From positions 43,407 to 107,406 of IMG/VR virus record IMGVR_UViG_3300009082_000002: a DNA stretch of 64,000 nucleotides, one strand, 5' to 3'. The notes below the pieces were generated by a model that saw nothing but the letters and a program-made list of their open reading frames with translations, ran no database searches and was not told the origin of the DNA. The position numbers and the translations under genes are program-made. The first letter of the stretch is position 1; every line of letters starts with the position of its first letter. Positions 41,208 through 50,850 of this stretch are shown here, one piece after another. Source of the DNA: a virus.

Positions 41208-43625
41208 ATGGCGCAGCGTAGGTTCGGACCTGTCCTCGGGGCTGGCACGGCGGTCGTCGAGAAGGAGTCACAAAAACAGATCGTTCCGGGCTCGCTCGGG
41301 AATATCGGTTACATCGGCATCCTGGAAAAGGGTCCGGTAGGCGAGCTGATCGGCTGCCTCAAGCGCGGCGACTTCGACAACAAGTGCGGCGGTCGAATCG
41401 ACGAGTCGCTGGTACCCGACGCGGCCCAGGACTTCTGGAGCCTCGGCGACGGAGCCGGCGAGCTGTGGTGCATTCGAGTCACGGACGGAGAGGAGCAGGA
41501 CGCGAGCGCCACCTTCTGGACCCGCCACGACGACGCCCACACCGGGAGCGGGACCTTCTTCAACGGCGCCGTGGCGTCGCTGAAGGTCGAGGGCAAGTCC
41601 GCTGGCATGTGGGCCGGCGGCGCCTTCCGCCACGAGCAGTCGGTTCTCGTGGCCGACGTGACCGCGACCACCATCGACCTCGATCTGGCACTCACGCCGA
41701 TCCCGGTCGACATCATGATCGACGCCGAGATCTACGTCGAGGAGCCCTACGGTGCGGGGCGTGCCGGACCCTACAAGGTCACGGGCAACACGGCTGCGGG
41801 TCTGGTCTCCGTCGAGTCGCACAACGACATGGCGGCCGACTGGCCGACCTCCGGTGCCAATCCGAGCATCGTGATCATCGAGCGTGGAAACGTGGACCGC
41901 AAGGGCGACCCGCGGCACGTCTCCGTGATGTTCGGTGACGGCGTCGAGAACCCGCTGACCGAGTTCTCGATGACCGTCTACGTGAACGGCAACGAGGTTC
42001 GGACCTACGAGAACCTTTCGATGGACCCCTCTTCCGGTCGGTACGTCGAGAACGTGGTCAACAACGACACTGGCAACCACTGGGTCGAGGTGACGAACCA
42101 GTGGACCGGCGGCGTGACCGCGCTCGCTCGCCCGACCAACTGCTGGCGTGGCGAGTCCTCGGCCCTCACGGACCCCAGCGACGCCGACCCGGATCTGCTC
42201 ACGGCCATCGTGACGGCCGTGACGCTTGGCGGCACCAACGTCGGAAACGGCACCGGCAGCGTCACGGCGTACAGCTCCGACTACCTGGAGGATTCGCTCG
42301 TCTTCACGTGCACCACGCTCGGCGGCGCAGGGGTCGGGAAGTTCAAGTGCGTCTCGACGATCTACGGCACCAGCGCGAACGATGCCGTGACGGACGGAAC
42401 AGCCTTCTCGACCGGTGACCGTGGCGTGAGCGTGACGCTGGTGTCCGGGGCGACGCCGTGGGCGGTCGGCGATATCGTGACGATCAAGGTGTACCGCCTG
42501 GCCAAGAACGATGCGTTGGTCGGCGGGTACCTCTGGCCGGATGCGGATGGCAATCCCAATGACTCCTACCGCATCATCGAGAACACCGGGCACACGATCC
42601 GCGTGAGCGTCGGCAGCGACCTGACCTCCGTCGCCACCATCGGCGACACCTTCAAGGTGCAGGCGCCGCAGCAGCTCATCGAAGGCTGGGACGGCTTCGG
42701 CGGGCTCAAGGCCAACCTCAACCCCTGGCTGGTCGCGCTCGACCCGGTGACCTGTCCCTGGAACGGGCTGCGTGGCCAGGGTAAGGGCCTCGTGAAGCTG
42801 GCCTCGCCTGGCATCGCCTGGTGGGGCGAGGAGCACACGCTCCTTTCCGAGCTGGTCGAGAAGGCCGGCGAGGACTACGCGGAGAGTCGCGGGTACCAGT
42901 GGCACGTCGAGGTGCCGCCGTCCACGACCGACGAGATCAACGCGGACGCCTACGTCAACGGCACGGTCGGCAAGAATGACTTTGCCGTGACCATGATGCC
43001 GGGCTACTGCTACGTCCTCGACCCCGACTCGACGGATGGCGCGCTCAAGCTGGTCTCGATGGTCGGCATGAAGCACGGTCGCGAGGCCGGCGTCGCACGC
43101 GACTACAAGGGCTATCACAAGGCCGCTGCCGGAATCGAGGTCTCGCTGCCGCGCGTGGTGAAGCTGACCACGGACGGCCAGACGCTCAACGAGGAGTACC
43201 TCAACCCACGCGGCCTGAACGTGGTCAAGAAGGTCGGCGGCAACTATGTGATCTGGGGCGACCGCACCATCGCGCAGGACCCGACCTGGAAGTGGAAGCA
43301 CCAACGCGAGCAGATGAGCCACTACGAGCTGTCGCTCATGGAGAGCTTCGACTGGATCATCTGGGCCATCAACGACCAGGCGACCTGGCAGCTCGCACTG
43401 ACCGCGCTGTACAGCTTCTTCCTGCCAGAGTACCGGAAGCGCGCGCTGCAGGGCGACACCTTTGAGGAGGCCGCACGCATCAAGGTCGACGGCGACATCA
43501 ACGACGCAGCCGAGCGTGCGGCCGGGAACCTCAACGCGCAGGTCACGCTCTGGCTCGCCGACACCGTCGAGCGGTTCGTGATCATGATGGGCAAGCGAGG
43601 GATTTTCGAGGAGGTCGCGGCCTAG
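41208..43625 (+). CDS. Contractile tail sheath protein, 805 aa
   Basis: The most direct evidence for a myovirus-type tail. The N-terminus (GYIGILEKGPVGELI) and the C-terminal domain, with AGVARDYKGYHKAAAG, LNPRGLNVVKKVGGNYVIWG and an arginine-bearing final section ending AAERAAGNLNAQVTLWLADT, match the sheath core that interlocks the subunits. An insertion in the middle (about 330-450) makes it longer than usual (roughly 400-660 aa in many phages). ATG 41208 follows a GAAAGGTGG. Confidence 0.85.
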   Translation: MAQRRFGPVLGAGTAVVEKESQKQIVPGSLGNIGYIGILEKGPVGELIGCLKRGDFDNKCGGRIDESLVPDAAQDFWSLGDGAGELWCIRVTDGEEQDASATFWTRHDDAHTGSGTFFNGAVASLKVEGKSAGMWAGGAFRHEQSVLVADVTATTIDLDLALTPIPVDIMIDAEIYVEEPYGAGRAGPYKVTGNTAAGLVSVESHNDMAADWPTSGANPSIVIIERGNVDRKGDPRHVSVMFGDGVENPLTEFSMTVYVNGNEVRTYENLSMDPSSGRYVENVVNNDTGNHWVEVTNQWTGGVTALARPTNCWRGESSALTDPSDADPDLLTAIVTAVTLGGTNVGNGTGSVTAYSSDYLEDSLVFTCTTLGGAGVGKFKCVSTIYGTSANDAVTDGTAFSTGDRGVSVTLVSGATPWAVGDIVTIKVYRLAKNDALVGGYLWPDADGNPNDSYRIIENTGHTIRVSVGSDLTSVATIGDTFKVQAPQQLIEGWDGFGGLKANLNPWLVALDPVTCPWNGLRGQGKGLVKLASPGIAWWGEEHTLLSELVEKAGEDYAESRGYQWHVEVPPSTTDEINADAYVNGTVGKNDFAVTMMPGYCYVLDPDSTDGALKLVSMVGMKHGREAGVARDYKGYHKAAAGIEVSLPRVVKLTTDGQTLNEEYLNPRGLNVVKKVGGNYVIWGDRTIAQDPTWKWKHQREQMSHYELSLMESFDWIIWAINDQATWQLALTALYSFFLPEYRKRALQGDTFEEAARIKVDGDINDAAERAAGNLNAQVTLWLADTVERFVIMMGKRGIFEEVAA

Positions 43626-43650
43626 TCGGTCGCGTGCCGTAGTGACCAAC

Positions 43651-43671
43651 GCCTCGCAAAAGAAGCGAGGC
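43651..43671 (+). terminator. Hairpin between sheath and next gene
   Basis: Perfect 7-bp stem (GCCTCGC/GCGAGGC) with an A-rich 7-base loop, 8 bases before the ribosome binding site. No T-run follows, so partial attenuation or mRNA processing is more likely than full termination. Confidence 0.45.
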
Positions 43672-43687
43672 CGAGAGGAGGAACGAG

Positions 43688-43996
43688 ATGGCAAGCGGTG
43701 GCAGCAGGTGCGTGACAGGGTCCTTCGTCGGGACGGGTGCGGCGCAGGACGTGCCGGTCGGGTTCCGGCCGCGGGCGGTCGAGATCATCAACCGGTCCGG
43801 CAACTGCCGGGCCGACTGGTGCGAGACCATGCCCGTCGCCTCGATGGCGAAGATCGTGGACAGCGGTGCGGGCGCGACCGACCTGTCCTTCGTCACCAGC
43901 GGCGGCGTGACGCCGGCCGACGATGGCTTCGCGCTGGGGACCGACACGGATCTCAACGTGAGCGGCGAGGTCTGCTACTTCAAGGCCTGGGACTAG
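43688..43996 (+). CDS. Small virion-associated hypothetical protein, 102 aa
   Basis: It lies between sheath and tube genes, with AGGAGG upstream and structural-type codon use. The sequence is beta-rich and has a Cys-containing loop (NRSGNCRADWCETM). It resembles small phage capping or decoration folds in composition, but there is no family match. Confidence 0.6.
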   Translation: MASGGSRCVTGSFVGTGAAQDVPVGFRPRAVEIINRSGNCRADWCETMPVASMAKIVDSGAGATDLSFVTSGGVTPADDGFALGTDTDLNVSGEVCYFKAWD

Positions 43997-44077
43997 CCTG
44001 CGAGCCTGGCCTTCCTTTCCTTCCTTGGGGTCCGTTCACCGGGAAGGTCGGAGAGACGCGAACGGAGGAGGTGACGT

Positions 44078-44527
44078 ATGCTCGGCAAGGCGACTCTGGA
44101 ACCGGACCACCTGCCGGTCTCCAGGTTCGATCTTCTCGTGGTCGGCGTTCCCGTCCCGATCCACTTCGTGACCCTGTCGGGCATCGAGGAGGAGGGCGAG
44201 GTCGTCGAGCTGCCGGACCGGACGAAGGCGACCGGCGGACGCACGCGGGCCGTCGAGTTCACGGCGTCGATTCCGCTGCACCACACCGCGGAGTACCTGG
44301 CGTTGGAGCAGTGGTACGCGTCGGCGCACGACAAGGTCTTGCCCGACTACAAGCGGGCCGCGACCCTGTTGATCTGGAACCTCTCGCAGGGGCTCCCGCG
44401 GAGCTTCCTGCTGGAGGGCGTCTGGATCTCCCGGCGTGCGCTGCCGGACCTCGACGCCAACAACGATGGCGAGATGGCCGTGGTCGAGTACACGTTCCAG
44501 GCCGACAACGTGGCTATCGGGACGTGA
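44078..44527 (+). CDS. Tail tube protein (T4 gp19-like), 149 aa
   Basis: Short protein immediately after the sheath region, with the gp19/Hcp-like pattern: early FDLLVVGVPVPIHFVT strand, GRTRAVEFTASIPLHHTAEY, and a closing RSFLLEGVWISRRALPDL followed by a NDGEMAVVEYTFQAD strand. It would form the rigid tube inside the sheath. SD AGGAGG upstream. Confidence 0.75.
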   Translation: MLGKATLEPDHLPVSRFDLLVVGVPVPIHFVTLSGIEEEGEVVELPDRTKATGGRTRAVEFTASIPLHHTAEYLALEQWYASAHDKVLPDYKRAATLLIWNLSQGLPRSFLLEGVWISRRALPDLDANNDGEMAVVEYTFQADNVAIGT

Positions 44528-44603
44528 GCTAGGCAACGGCACTCACGGTTGACCCAGGCTGACCTCACAACCGCTCGCCACGCGAGCTGACTTGGAGGGT
44601 GCC

Positions 44604-45455
44604 ATGACCCAGGATCAGGAACAGACCTCGGGGAGCGAGAGCGAACGCGCTCCCGCTTTCACTTTCAAGACCGTTGCGAAGCAGGGCTTTCAGCTCCCCA
44701 TCGGCGCGCTCGAAGGCGATGCGCTTGACAAGGCCTTCGCCTTTCGTCCGTACACCATGGCCGAAGACAAGGCCATCGCCAGAGACATCGCGCACGACCC
44801 GCAGGCCACGGAGTCGGCAAAGGTCACGGCTGCCCTCAAGCACACGCTGATCACGCTGGGCTCGCGCGACCTGTCAGAGGCCAAGCCCGAGCAAGTTGAA
44901 GCGGCAGTCAAGGGCATGTTCTTCGGCGATGTGATGTACGCGTACCTCCTCCTCCGCATCGTGTCGGTCGGCAAGGAGGTCAAGTTCCCCTACTCCTGCC
45001 CGTTCTGCCGGACGCCGTTTATCTTCACGGGCGACCTCAACACCGTGAGGGTGACGTGCTTCGATGACCCATCGCGGTTGGAGGACGTGGTCATGCTGCC
45101 GATGCCGTGGCGTGTCCGCGGGATCGACGCGCGGCGCGTTCTGCTGCGACCCTCGCCGTGGGGGATGATCGAGGGCCGGATGCCGACGCCGGTTCACTAT
45201 CAAGCCGCGATCATGCAGGGCGCCATCGCTGGTATCGACGACAAGAGCGAAGGCCCCTTCGCTGGCGAGCGCATCCGCCTCGCACCGACCGAGGTCGACA
45301 CGATGCCAAAGCGCGTGGTGAACCTGCTCAACGACGCGGTCGCCATCGCCAACGGTGGCCCGCGGTTGAACGTGACGACGGCTTGCCCGTCGCCGCAGTG
45401 CAAGGCCGATCTCGACGAGCCGCTGAACTGGAGCTTTGACAATTTTTTCGGCTGA
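44604..45455 (+). CDS. Tail assembly chaperone, zero-frame product, 283 aa
   Basis: Between the tube and tape measure genes, this is the G-type tail assembly chaperone. It is unusually long for the class (commonly 100-200 aa) and carries two zinc knuckles (CPFCRTPF at about 135 and CPSPQCKADL near the end) that are not typical of lambda gpG. A slippery heptamer lies a few codons before the stop. It is expected to bind the tape measure protein and recruit tube subunits. ATG 44604 follows GGAGGG. Confidence 0.75.
   Translation: MTQDQEQTSGSESERAPAFTFKTVAKQGFQLPIGALEGDALDKAFAFRPYTMAEDKAIARDIAHDPQATESAKVTAALKHTLITLGSRDLSEAKPEQVEAAVKGMFFGDVMYAYLLLRIVSVGKEVKFPYSCPFCRTPFIFTGDLNTVRVTCFDDPSRLEDVVMLPMPWRVRGIDARRVLLRPSPWGMIEGRMPTPVHYQAAIMQGAIAGIDDKSEGPFAGERIRLAPTEVDTMPKRVVNLLNDAVAIANGGPRLNVTTACPSPQCKADLDEPLNWSFDNFFG
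45443..45449 (+). promoter_or_regulatory. -1 programmed ribosomal frameshift site T-TTT-TTC
   Basis: In the chaperone's frame the codons AAT-TTT-TTC-GGC-TGA contain the perfect X-XXY-YYZ heptamer TTTTTTC. A -1 slip lets reading resume at 45449 and continue to the stop at 45650-45652. The stop codon one codon after the site and the position between tube and tape measure genes match the lambda G/GT arrangement. Confidence 0.85.
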
Positions 45456-45652
45456 TACGGCCGGGCCTGGGGCTAACCCTTGACGAGCTGGTCGAGACCA
45501 CGTTCCAGATCTCGTATCACACCAAGGGCGGTGTGCCTGCGCAGTACATCGACTCGCTGCCGCCGGCCGAGGTCGGCCTCTATATGGAGCACCTCATCGC
45601 GCAGCGCAAGCGGGAGAACAAGGAAGCGAAGCGGCTCGCGGGGAAGAAGTAG
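45449..45652 (+). CDS. Tail assembly chaperone, -1 frameshift extension (T part), 67 aa
   Basis: This frame has no start codon or ribosome binding site of its own but has normal coding composition and would join after FDNFF to give RLIRPGLGLTLDELVET and on to a basic KRLAGKK tail. The resulting fusion is about 349 aa, the GT-like form. By analogy with lambda gpGT the extension binds the tape measure protein or tube subunits. It ends 10 bases before the tape measure ATG. Confidence 0.8.
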   Translation, partial: RLIRPGLGLTLDELVETTFQISYHTKGGVPAQYIDSLPPAEVGLYMEHLIAQRKRENKEAKRLAGKK

Positions 45653-45662
45653 GAGCTAGGCC

Positions 45663-48266
45663 ATGCCAACGCAGATGGGCCTTTTCGCTCGACTTCAGTT
45701 TGACGGCGGCAAGGCCGTCAGCGGGATGCGCTCGGCAAGTGGGGCCTTCAAGGGCCTCGCTGTCTCTGCGCGCGGTGCACAGCAGGCCACAGCCGGCGTC
45801 AAGCAGGCAATGGGAAGCCTCACCATCGCGTCGGCCGCGATTGCTGGCGTCCTCGGGATCGGGCTGAAGAAGGCAGCCAGCTTCGAGTCACAGATGGCCA
45901 CGGTCAACGGACTCATCAAGCTCAACGCGAAAATCTCTGGCCAGTCGGCAGAGTCAGCGGAAAAGGATTTTCAGGATCTCTCGAACCTCGCCAAGAAGCT
46001 GGGAGCTTCAACGCGGTACTCTGCGACGCAAGCCGCCGAGGGAATTGAAATTATGTCGAAGGCCGGCTTCGGCGTGCAAGACGTCATTGCTGGCTTGCCG
46101 GGAATTTTGAACACTGCTGCGGCAGAAAATATGAATCTTGCGGATGCGACTGATATCGTTTCCGGCGTGCTTCGTCAATTCCGCTGGGATACGGGCAAGG
46201 CGGGAAAGATTGCGGACATCCTTGCGGCAGCAAGCGCAGCGACCAGCACAGACATGCGGGATCTTGGCGAAGCCTTCAGGTATGGAGGCTTACAAGCGGC
46301 CAACCTTGGGTTGAGCGTTCAGGAAACGGCGGCCCTCTTCGGTATTTTTTCGAACTCGACTCTTAAGGCTTCAGTCGGCGGCACCTCGTTGATGAACATG
46401 CTCCTCGGCTTCGTAAAGGGTGTGAAAGGAAAGGGTGGAGCCGCCGAGACACTTAAAAAGTGGGGCGTTCAAGTCAAAGACCAGCAAGGCAATCTTCGCA
46501 ATATCGGTTTGATCTTTCGTGATCTTGCTGAAGTGATCAACAAGACCAGCGGCAATCTGACGAAAGCATCGGAACTCGAAACAGTCTTTGGAGTCCGTGG
46601 CGTGAAGGGCGTAATGGCCCTGATCAACGCACAAGGAGAAGCGAAGGACGCCTTTGGTAAGACTGCTAACGCCGTCGCTCTTTTGTCTGAACGACTCGAC
46701 GTTGACGGCGCAGCCGCGATCCTTGCAGAATCCAAGCTCGACTCCTTGAGCGGGCAGCTTATCATCCTCGGTAGCGCGCTCGAAGGATTCGCGATCGAAG
46801 CAATGGAGCCGTTCCTCAAGGGGATGACTGGTGGCGTGAAGGGCTTTGCCGCAAGTATCGGTGACGCTGCGTCCGCGTTGCGTTTTCTCAATACGGATTC
46901 GAGCCAGCGTTCTGAAGACTTGCTCAAGACGTGGGATGCCCTGCCCGAGTCGACCAAGGAATTCGCGCAGGGCGTGATGGAGGGGATCACCGGGATCAAG
47001 GAAGGTTTCGCATCGTTGAAGCAGACCTTCAGCGGTGTGCTTGATATGTTCGGCGTCGGCGGTTCGCCACGCGAAGCCGCGAAGCTGATGACCCAAGTCA
47101 TCGGTCTCGCACCTGCGATTCTCGGCCTTGCGGCTGCACTCAAGGTTCTTTCGCTTGGCTTCGGCGTCGCGGCCGGCGGCGTGAAAACACTTGTCGGCGC
47201 GACGAAAATGGGGGTTGGCGTTGGCCGTGCCGGGTATGGTGCGGGCAAGGGAATCTTTGGTGCGCTCGCACGCTTTGGCGCAGGTCGCATTCCAGGTGGT
47301 GCTCTTGCGGCAGCTGGCGTTGAAGCGGCGATGGCGCAAGGAACTCCGGTCTATGTCACGAATTTTCAAGAGCTGGCCGCGATGGGTATAGGCGGCGGCC
47401 CACTGTCGAGCAAGCTCGGGGGAGCTGCCGCTCCTGCCGGTGCAACTGCTCTAGGTGCAGCCAGCAGCAAGGCCGCTGCCGCGGCCGGTCTCGGACTTGG
47501 ATCGAAGGCTGCGATGGCAGCCGGGCCGCTCGCGATCCTCACTGGTGGTCTGGCGTTGTTCGGGAACGCTGTCTATCAGTCGATCAATTCGATTGGCGAC
47601 TTCGAGGCGCTCGTTGCGAAGTCCCCGCTTCGCGGAATGTACGAACAGGAGAAGAAGGCGCAAGAGGCTAGAGAAGAAGCCTTGCGGCAGCGTGCAAGAG
47701 CGGATGCGGCGAAACGTCAGGAAGAATTCGGCGGCAAGATGTCATTCGAGACACTTGCAATCGCCAAGCGCATGGGCGGAAAGTATCTCGAACGTGCTCG
47801 CACCGGGTTGCTCGGACAGGCAGAACAGCTCGCAGCACAAGGTGACGTCAGCAAGTCCACGCGTATCCTTCGAGAACTGGACATGCCTTTTCAGGTCAAG
47901 CAGGGCGAGCAAGGGCCGTCAATCGCAATGACGGCGCAAGCTAGAGGCCGGCTTGAACAACTCCGCAAGACGAAGACGATGACGTCACAGGAGCGTGGTG
48001 AGTACGAGCAGTTGAAAGAGATGCAGGCGCAGTTGCACATGATTGGGATCGCGCTTGCGTCACGAGGCGCGGCGGCAGAGCCGCTTGAGGCAACGGCTAC
48101 GCTTCAAGTGAATGTACAAATGGAAGCGGAACCGGTAGCGCGCGCCCTGCAGAAAGCGAAGATGAGGTTCGACAAGAGTCGTGGCGTGGTTCATGAACCA
48201 GAGACGCAGCGCACGATGGAATATACCGGCTTTGAACCCGCGCCAATAGAGGCGAGTGTGCCGTAG
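45663..48266 (+). CDS. Tape measure protein (TP901-like), 867 aa
   Basis: This protein sets tail length and is ejected with the DNA. The N-terminal 100 residues are followed by the TP901-type core (LGASTRYSATQAAEGIEIMS), then by glycine/alanine-rich hydrophobic helices around 480-560 and a helical C-terminal part (EQEKKAQEAREEALRQRARA). At 867 aa the tail would be medium length. Codon use is noticeably more AT-rich in the first half than in neighbouring genes. Confidence 0.85.
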   Translation: MPTQMGLFARLQFDGGKAVSGMRSASGAFKGLAVSARGAQQATAGVKQAMGSLTIASAAIAGVLGIGLKKAASFESQMATVNGLIKLNAKISGQSAESAEKDFQDLSNLAKKLGASTRYSATQAAEGIEIMSKAGFGVQDVIAGLPGILNTAAAENMNLADATDIVSGVLRQFRWDTGKAGKIADILAAASAATSTDMRDLGEAFRYGGLQAANLGLSVQETAALFGIFSNSTLKASVGGTSLMNMLLGFVKGVKGKGGAAETLKKWGVQVKDQQGNLRNIGLIFRDLAEVINKTSGNLTKASELETVFGVRGVKGVMALINAQGEAKDAFGKTANAVALLSERLDVDGAAAILAESKLDSLSGQLIILGSALEGFAIEAMEPFLKGMTGGVKGFAASIGDAASALRFLNTDSSQRSEDLLKTWDALPESTKEFAQGVMEGITGIKEGFASLKQTFSGVLDMFGVGGSPREAAKLMTQVIGLAPAILGLAAALKVLSLGFGVAAGGVKTLVGATKMGVGVGRAGYGAGKGIFGALARFGAGRIPGGALAAAGVEAAMAQGTPVYVTNFQELAAMGIGGGPLSSKLGGAAAPAGATALGAASSKAAAAAGLGLGSKAAMAAGPLAILTGGLALFGNAVYQSINSIGDFEALVAKSPLRGMYEQEKKAQEAREEALRQRARADAAKRQEEFGGKMSFETLAIAKRMGGKYLERARTGLLGQAEQLAAQGDVSKSTRILRELDMPFQVKQGEQGPSIAMTAQARGRLEQLRKTKTMTSQERGEYEQLKEMQAQLHMIGIALASRGAAAEPLEATATLQVNVQMEAEPVARALQKAKMRFDKSRGVVHEPETQRTMEYTGFEPAPIEASVP

Positions 48267-48278
48267 AGGAGGACCGCC

Positions 48279-49121
48279 GTGGCGGGATATAGCTTCTTTC
48301 GACGGCCGACGACCTGGCGGCTCTGGAATACGGATACCTGGGAAAGCATTGAGTCCGGGCACGAGATCGACGGCGACATCACCGAAGCCTTTGGCGGCAA
48401 CTGGGTCGAGGCAGAGGCGCCCGGGATGAACGATCCGCTCCAGCAGTGGACAGCCGGTCGGCAAAAAACCGTCACGCTCGACCTCTTCTTCTTTGCGGAA
48501 TTCTTCTTCAGTGACATCGTCGGCAAGATCAACTTGCTGAAGCGGTGGGCCGAGCTGGACCTGCATCTCTCCCCACCGCGCGTGCCACGTCTGTTGCTCG
48601 ACTACGGTGAGGCGTTTCAGATCCCGTGCAAGCTGGAAGCGGTCGGCGCGCTCCGGTGGGAAGGTCGGCTGCGTGACGATGGCACACCGCGGATCGCTCG
48701 TGTCTCGCTCACGTTGCGGAGATGGATCGACTCGATCCAGTACGAACCGACTGACCCGACTGCGCAGCCGCACTCCACGATCTATCACACCGTCCAGTCG
48801 GGTCAGACCTTCGAGCACATCGCGGCTCGTCGGTACGGATCGGAGAACGCGATCCTCGGCGTGCTCCTGCGGCAGGATAACCCGGCCAGTGTGCACCTCG
48901 TCGAGGGCGAGCAGATCGAAGTCACCGACCTGGACAAGGTCTCTGACCGCGTCATTGCTGGCACCTTCCCGCTCTTCGCAGACAGCGCTCTCGCGGATGC
49001 GGCTCTGAAGTCCCACTGGGATCTCCGCAGCGGCCAGGCGCAGACGGCTGATGGCCGTGGCGTTGCCGCGACAGACGCAGGTCTCTCCGTGTTGCCGATT
49101 CTGTTCGGCGTCGGAGGATAG
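48279..49121 (+). CDS. LysM-containing baseplate protein (gp53-like), 280 aa
   Basis: A LysM domain spans about residues 169-220: IYHTVQSGQTFEHIAARRYG, then the 'NP' region DNPASVHLVEG and 'EGEQIEV' close. In T4 the LysM-bearing protein gp53 clamps baseplate wedges together, and in other phages tail proteins with LysM bind the hub. The N-terminal part is beta-rich. A GTG start follows AGGAGG. It lies in the usual place, after the tape measure gene. Confidence 0.75.
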   Translation: MAGYSFFRRPTTWRLWNTDTWESIESGHEIDGDITEAFGGNWVEAEAPGMNDPLQQWTAGRQKTVTLDLFFFAEFFFSDIVGKINLLKRWAELDLHLSPPRVPRLLLDYGEAFQIPCKLEAVGALRWEGRLRDDGTPRIARVSLTLRRWIDSIQYEPTDPTAQPHSTIYHTVQSGQTFEHIAARRYGSENAILGVLLRQDNPASVHLVEGEQIEVTDLDKVSDRVIAGTFPLFADSALADAALKSHWDLRSGQAQTADGRGVAATDAGLSVLPILFGVGG

Positions 49122-49123
49122 TG

Positions 49124-49606
49124 ATGGCCGAGACATTCGCCAGCGTCGTCTTCGAGCGGCTGGACGGGAGCACCTGGTCTAGAACTTCTGTTCAAGACCT
49201 CGGTTCGCTCATCGCCGGGACGCCCGGTGCTGCGGTCGATCTTCGCGTGCGGAACATCGGGAAGGATCGCGAGGACGTGTTCCTTTACTTGGCCTCCGAA
49301 TCTGGCAGTCTCGAAGCCGCAGACTTGGCGACCATGCTCGCCTGGGGTGACGGCGGAGACGGCTTCCAGGTTCAGCAAAAGAACGGACCACTCGCCGGGG
49401 ACTGGGGCGCGTGGACCAGCTTCAGCAACGCTGTCTCCTCGATGCTTCTCTCACGCTACGGTGTGGACCCGGTTCAAGCAAGCGACGGCTTGCTACCGAA
49501 GGCCAAGGCTTGCCGCTTCCGTTGTCGGCTCGCTGTGCCGAGTGGTACGGCGAGCAGGAGCAGGCGGTACAAACCGCGCCTCGGCGTGCGCTACGTTGCG
49601 GCGTGA
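49124..49606 (+). CDS. Hypothetical baseplate-region protein, 160 aa
   Basis: ATG 49124 is six bases after GGAGG; a GTG at 49121 in the same frame is less well spaced. A beta-rich protein with an acidic, Gly-rich centre (LAWGDGGDGFQVQQKNGPLA) and a basic C-terminal half. Its position between the LysM protein and the hub suggests a baseplate component, with no family match. Confidence 0.6.
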   Translation: MAETFASVVFERLDGSTWSRTSVQDLGSLIAGTPGAAVDLRVRNIGKDREDVFLYLASESGSLEAADLATMLAWGDGGDGFQVQQKNGPLAGDWGAWTSFSNAVSSMLLSRYGVDPVQASDGLLPKAKACRFRCRLAVPSGTASRSRRYKPRLGVRYVAA

Positions 49607-49614
49607 GGTGAGTC

Positions 49615-50850
49615 GTGCCCGACTTCTGGGACGTGCAAGGGACTCCGACCTTCGCATTGAAGGTGAACAACATCCGCATCAATCAGGATATGGCTCGTTT
49701 GATCGAATCAGTGTCGTGCCAGTACTCCAACGACGCGGCGGATAGCATCAGCCTCACCATCAAAGACCCGGAATTGCGTTTCGTCGACGAGAAGGTTTTT
49801 GCCGAGGGCAACGTCATTGATCTTTGGATGGGCTACGACCATCGCAATCATTACATGGGCCGCGGGATCTTCTTCGAGCCGCCGAGCGGCTCTGCGCCAG
49901 GTAGTGGCGACTGCCAGATCCATGTGGTCGCGCACAGTGCCGCGCGTCGGATGATGGAACACGGGAAGAAAAAGGGAGGGCGTCGTTTCGGCGGGTATAG
50001 TGACCGGCTGCACGACAAGGAGATCGTGGACACACTGGCGCGCGACTACGCCTTCAAGCCCGCCACTGTCGCGACGATTCAGAAACGAAAATCGTTCAAG
50101 TCGCAGGGGATGAGCGACTGGGAATTCGTCCGGCGGCTGGCGCACCTCAACGGGTACCGTGTCTGGGTCGAGTGGATTCCCGAAAATCTCACGACCGACA
50201 ACCGCGGAGACATCAACCAGGGCCAGTGGAATCTGTGCTTTCTCCCGCCCGGCCTTCAGCCTTGGCGTCCGCGTCACCTCGAACCGAAAGGTTACGAGTT
50301 CGTCTGGGGCACCACGATCCCGAAGCGTGGCAATCGCCTGCTGGACTTCTCGTGGAGCTTTGCGAGCGGCGGCGGTGCGAGCGAGGTCGAGGTGCTGCGC
50401 TTCGACCGCAAGACCTACAACTACGCCAGATATATCGCGCAGCTCGACGTCGAGGGGAAGCCATACGTCTTCAGCGGGCCGGATGCGCGCGAGCTGATCA
50501 AGGACGAGATCAAGACCGGTGCGCGGGTCGTGGCCTCGGTCTTCGGCAAGCAAGTTCACATCATCCGCGACAAGCCGTTCGCGTCGGAGCAAGAAGCGAC
50601 GGAGTTTGCCAAGACCTACCTTGAAAGGATCGCGACGTCCTTCGTCCACCTGCAAGGCACGCTCCCCGGCTTGCCAGACGTGCGCAAGTACTCGCGGCAC
50701 ACGTTCAAAGGCATCCCGGCGCGGCTGAAAGGCGAGTACGAGTTCATGGACGTCGAGCACACGATGAGCCGCAGCAGCGGCTACATGATCCGCTTCTCCG
50801 CGCGTCGCGCACCGGAAGGCCTGCTCGACATGAGCGTGGATCGGGTATAG
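49615..50850 (+). CDS. Baseplate hub protein, gpD-like, 411 aa
   Basis: Long beta-rich protein with the GPD-type layout: an N-terminal domain (QDMARLIESVSCQYSNDAAD, then ISLTIKDPEL), a helical MSDWEFVRRLAHLNGYRVWV segment typical of the hub family, and a C-terminal barrel. It would trimerise and carry the spike protein encoded next. GTG start. Confidence 0.75.
   Translation: MPDFWDVQGTPTFALKVNNIRINQDMARLIESVSCQYSNDAADSISLTIKDPELRFVDEKVFAEGNVIDLWMGYDHRNHYMGRGIFFEPPSGSAPGSGDCQIHVVAHSAARRMMEHGKKKGGRRFGGYSDRLHDKEIVDTLARDYAFKPATVATIQKRKSFKSQGMSDWEFVRRLAHLNGYRVWVEWIPENLTTDNRGDINQGQWNLCFLPPGLQPWRPRHLEPKGYEFVWGTTIPKRGNRLLDFSWSFASGGGASEVEVLRFDRKTYNYARYIAQLDVEGKPYVFSGPDARELIKDEIKTGARVVASVFGKQVHIIRDKPFASEQEATEFAKTYLERIATSFVHLQGTLPGLPDVRKYSRHTFKGIPARLKGEYEFMDVEHTMSRSSGYMIRFSARRAPEGLLDMSVDRV

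Noticed and set aside
41268-43694. Minus-strand open frame of 808 codons opposite the sheath gene
   Set aside because: Shadow of the sheath coding sequence, with no ribosome binding site and Arg/Asp/Val-biased composition.
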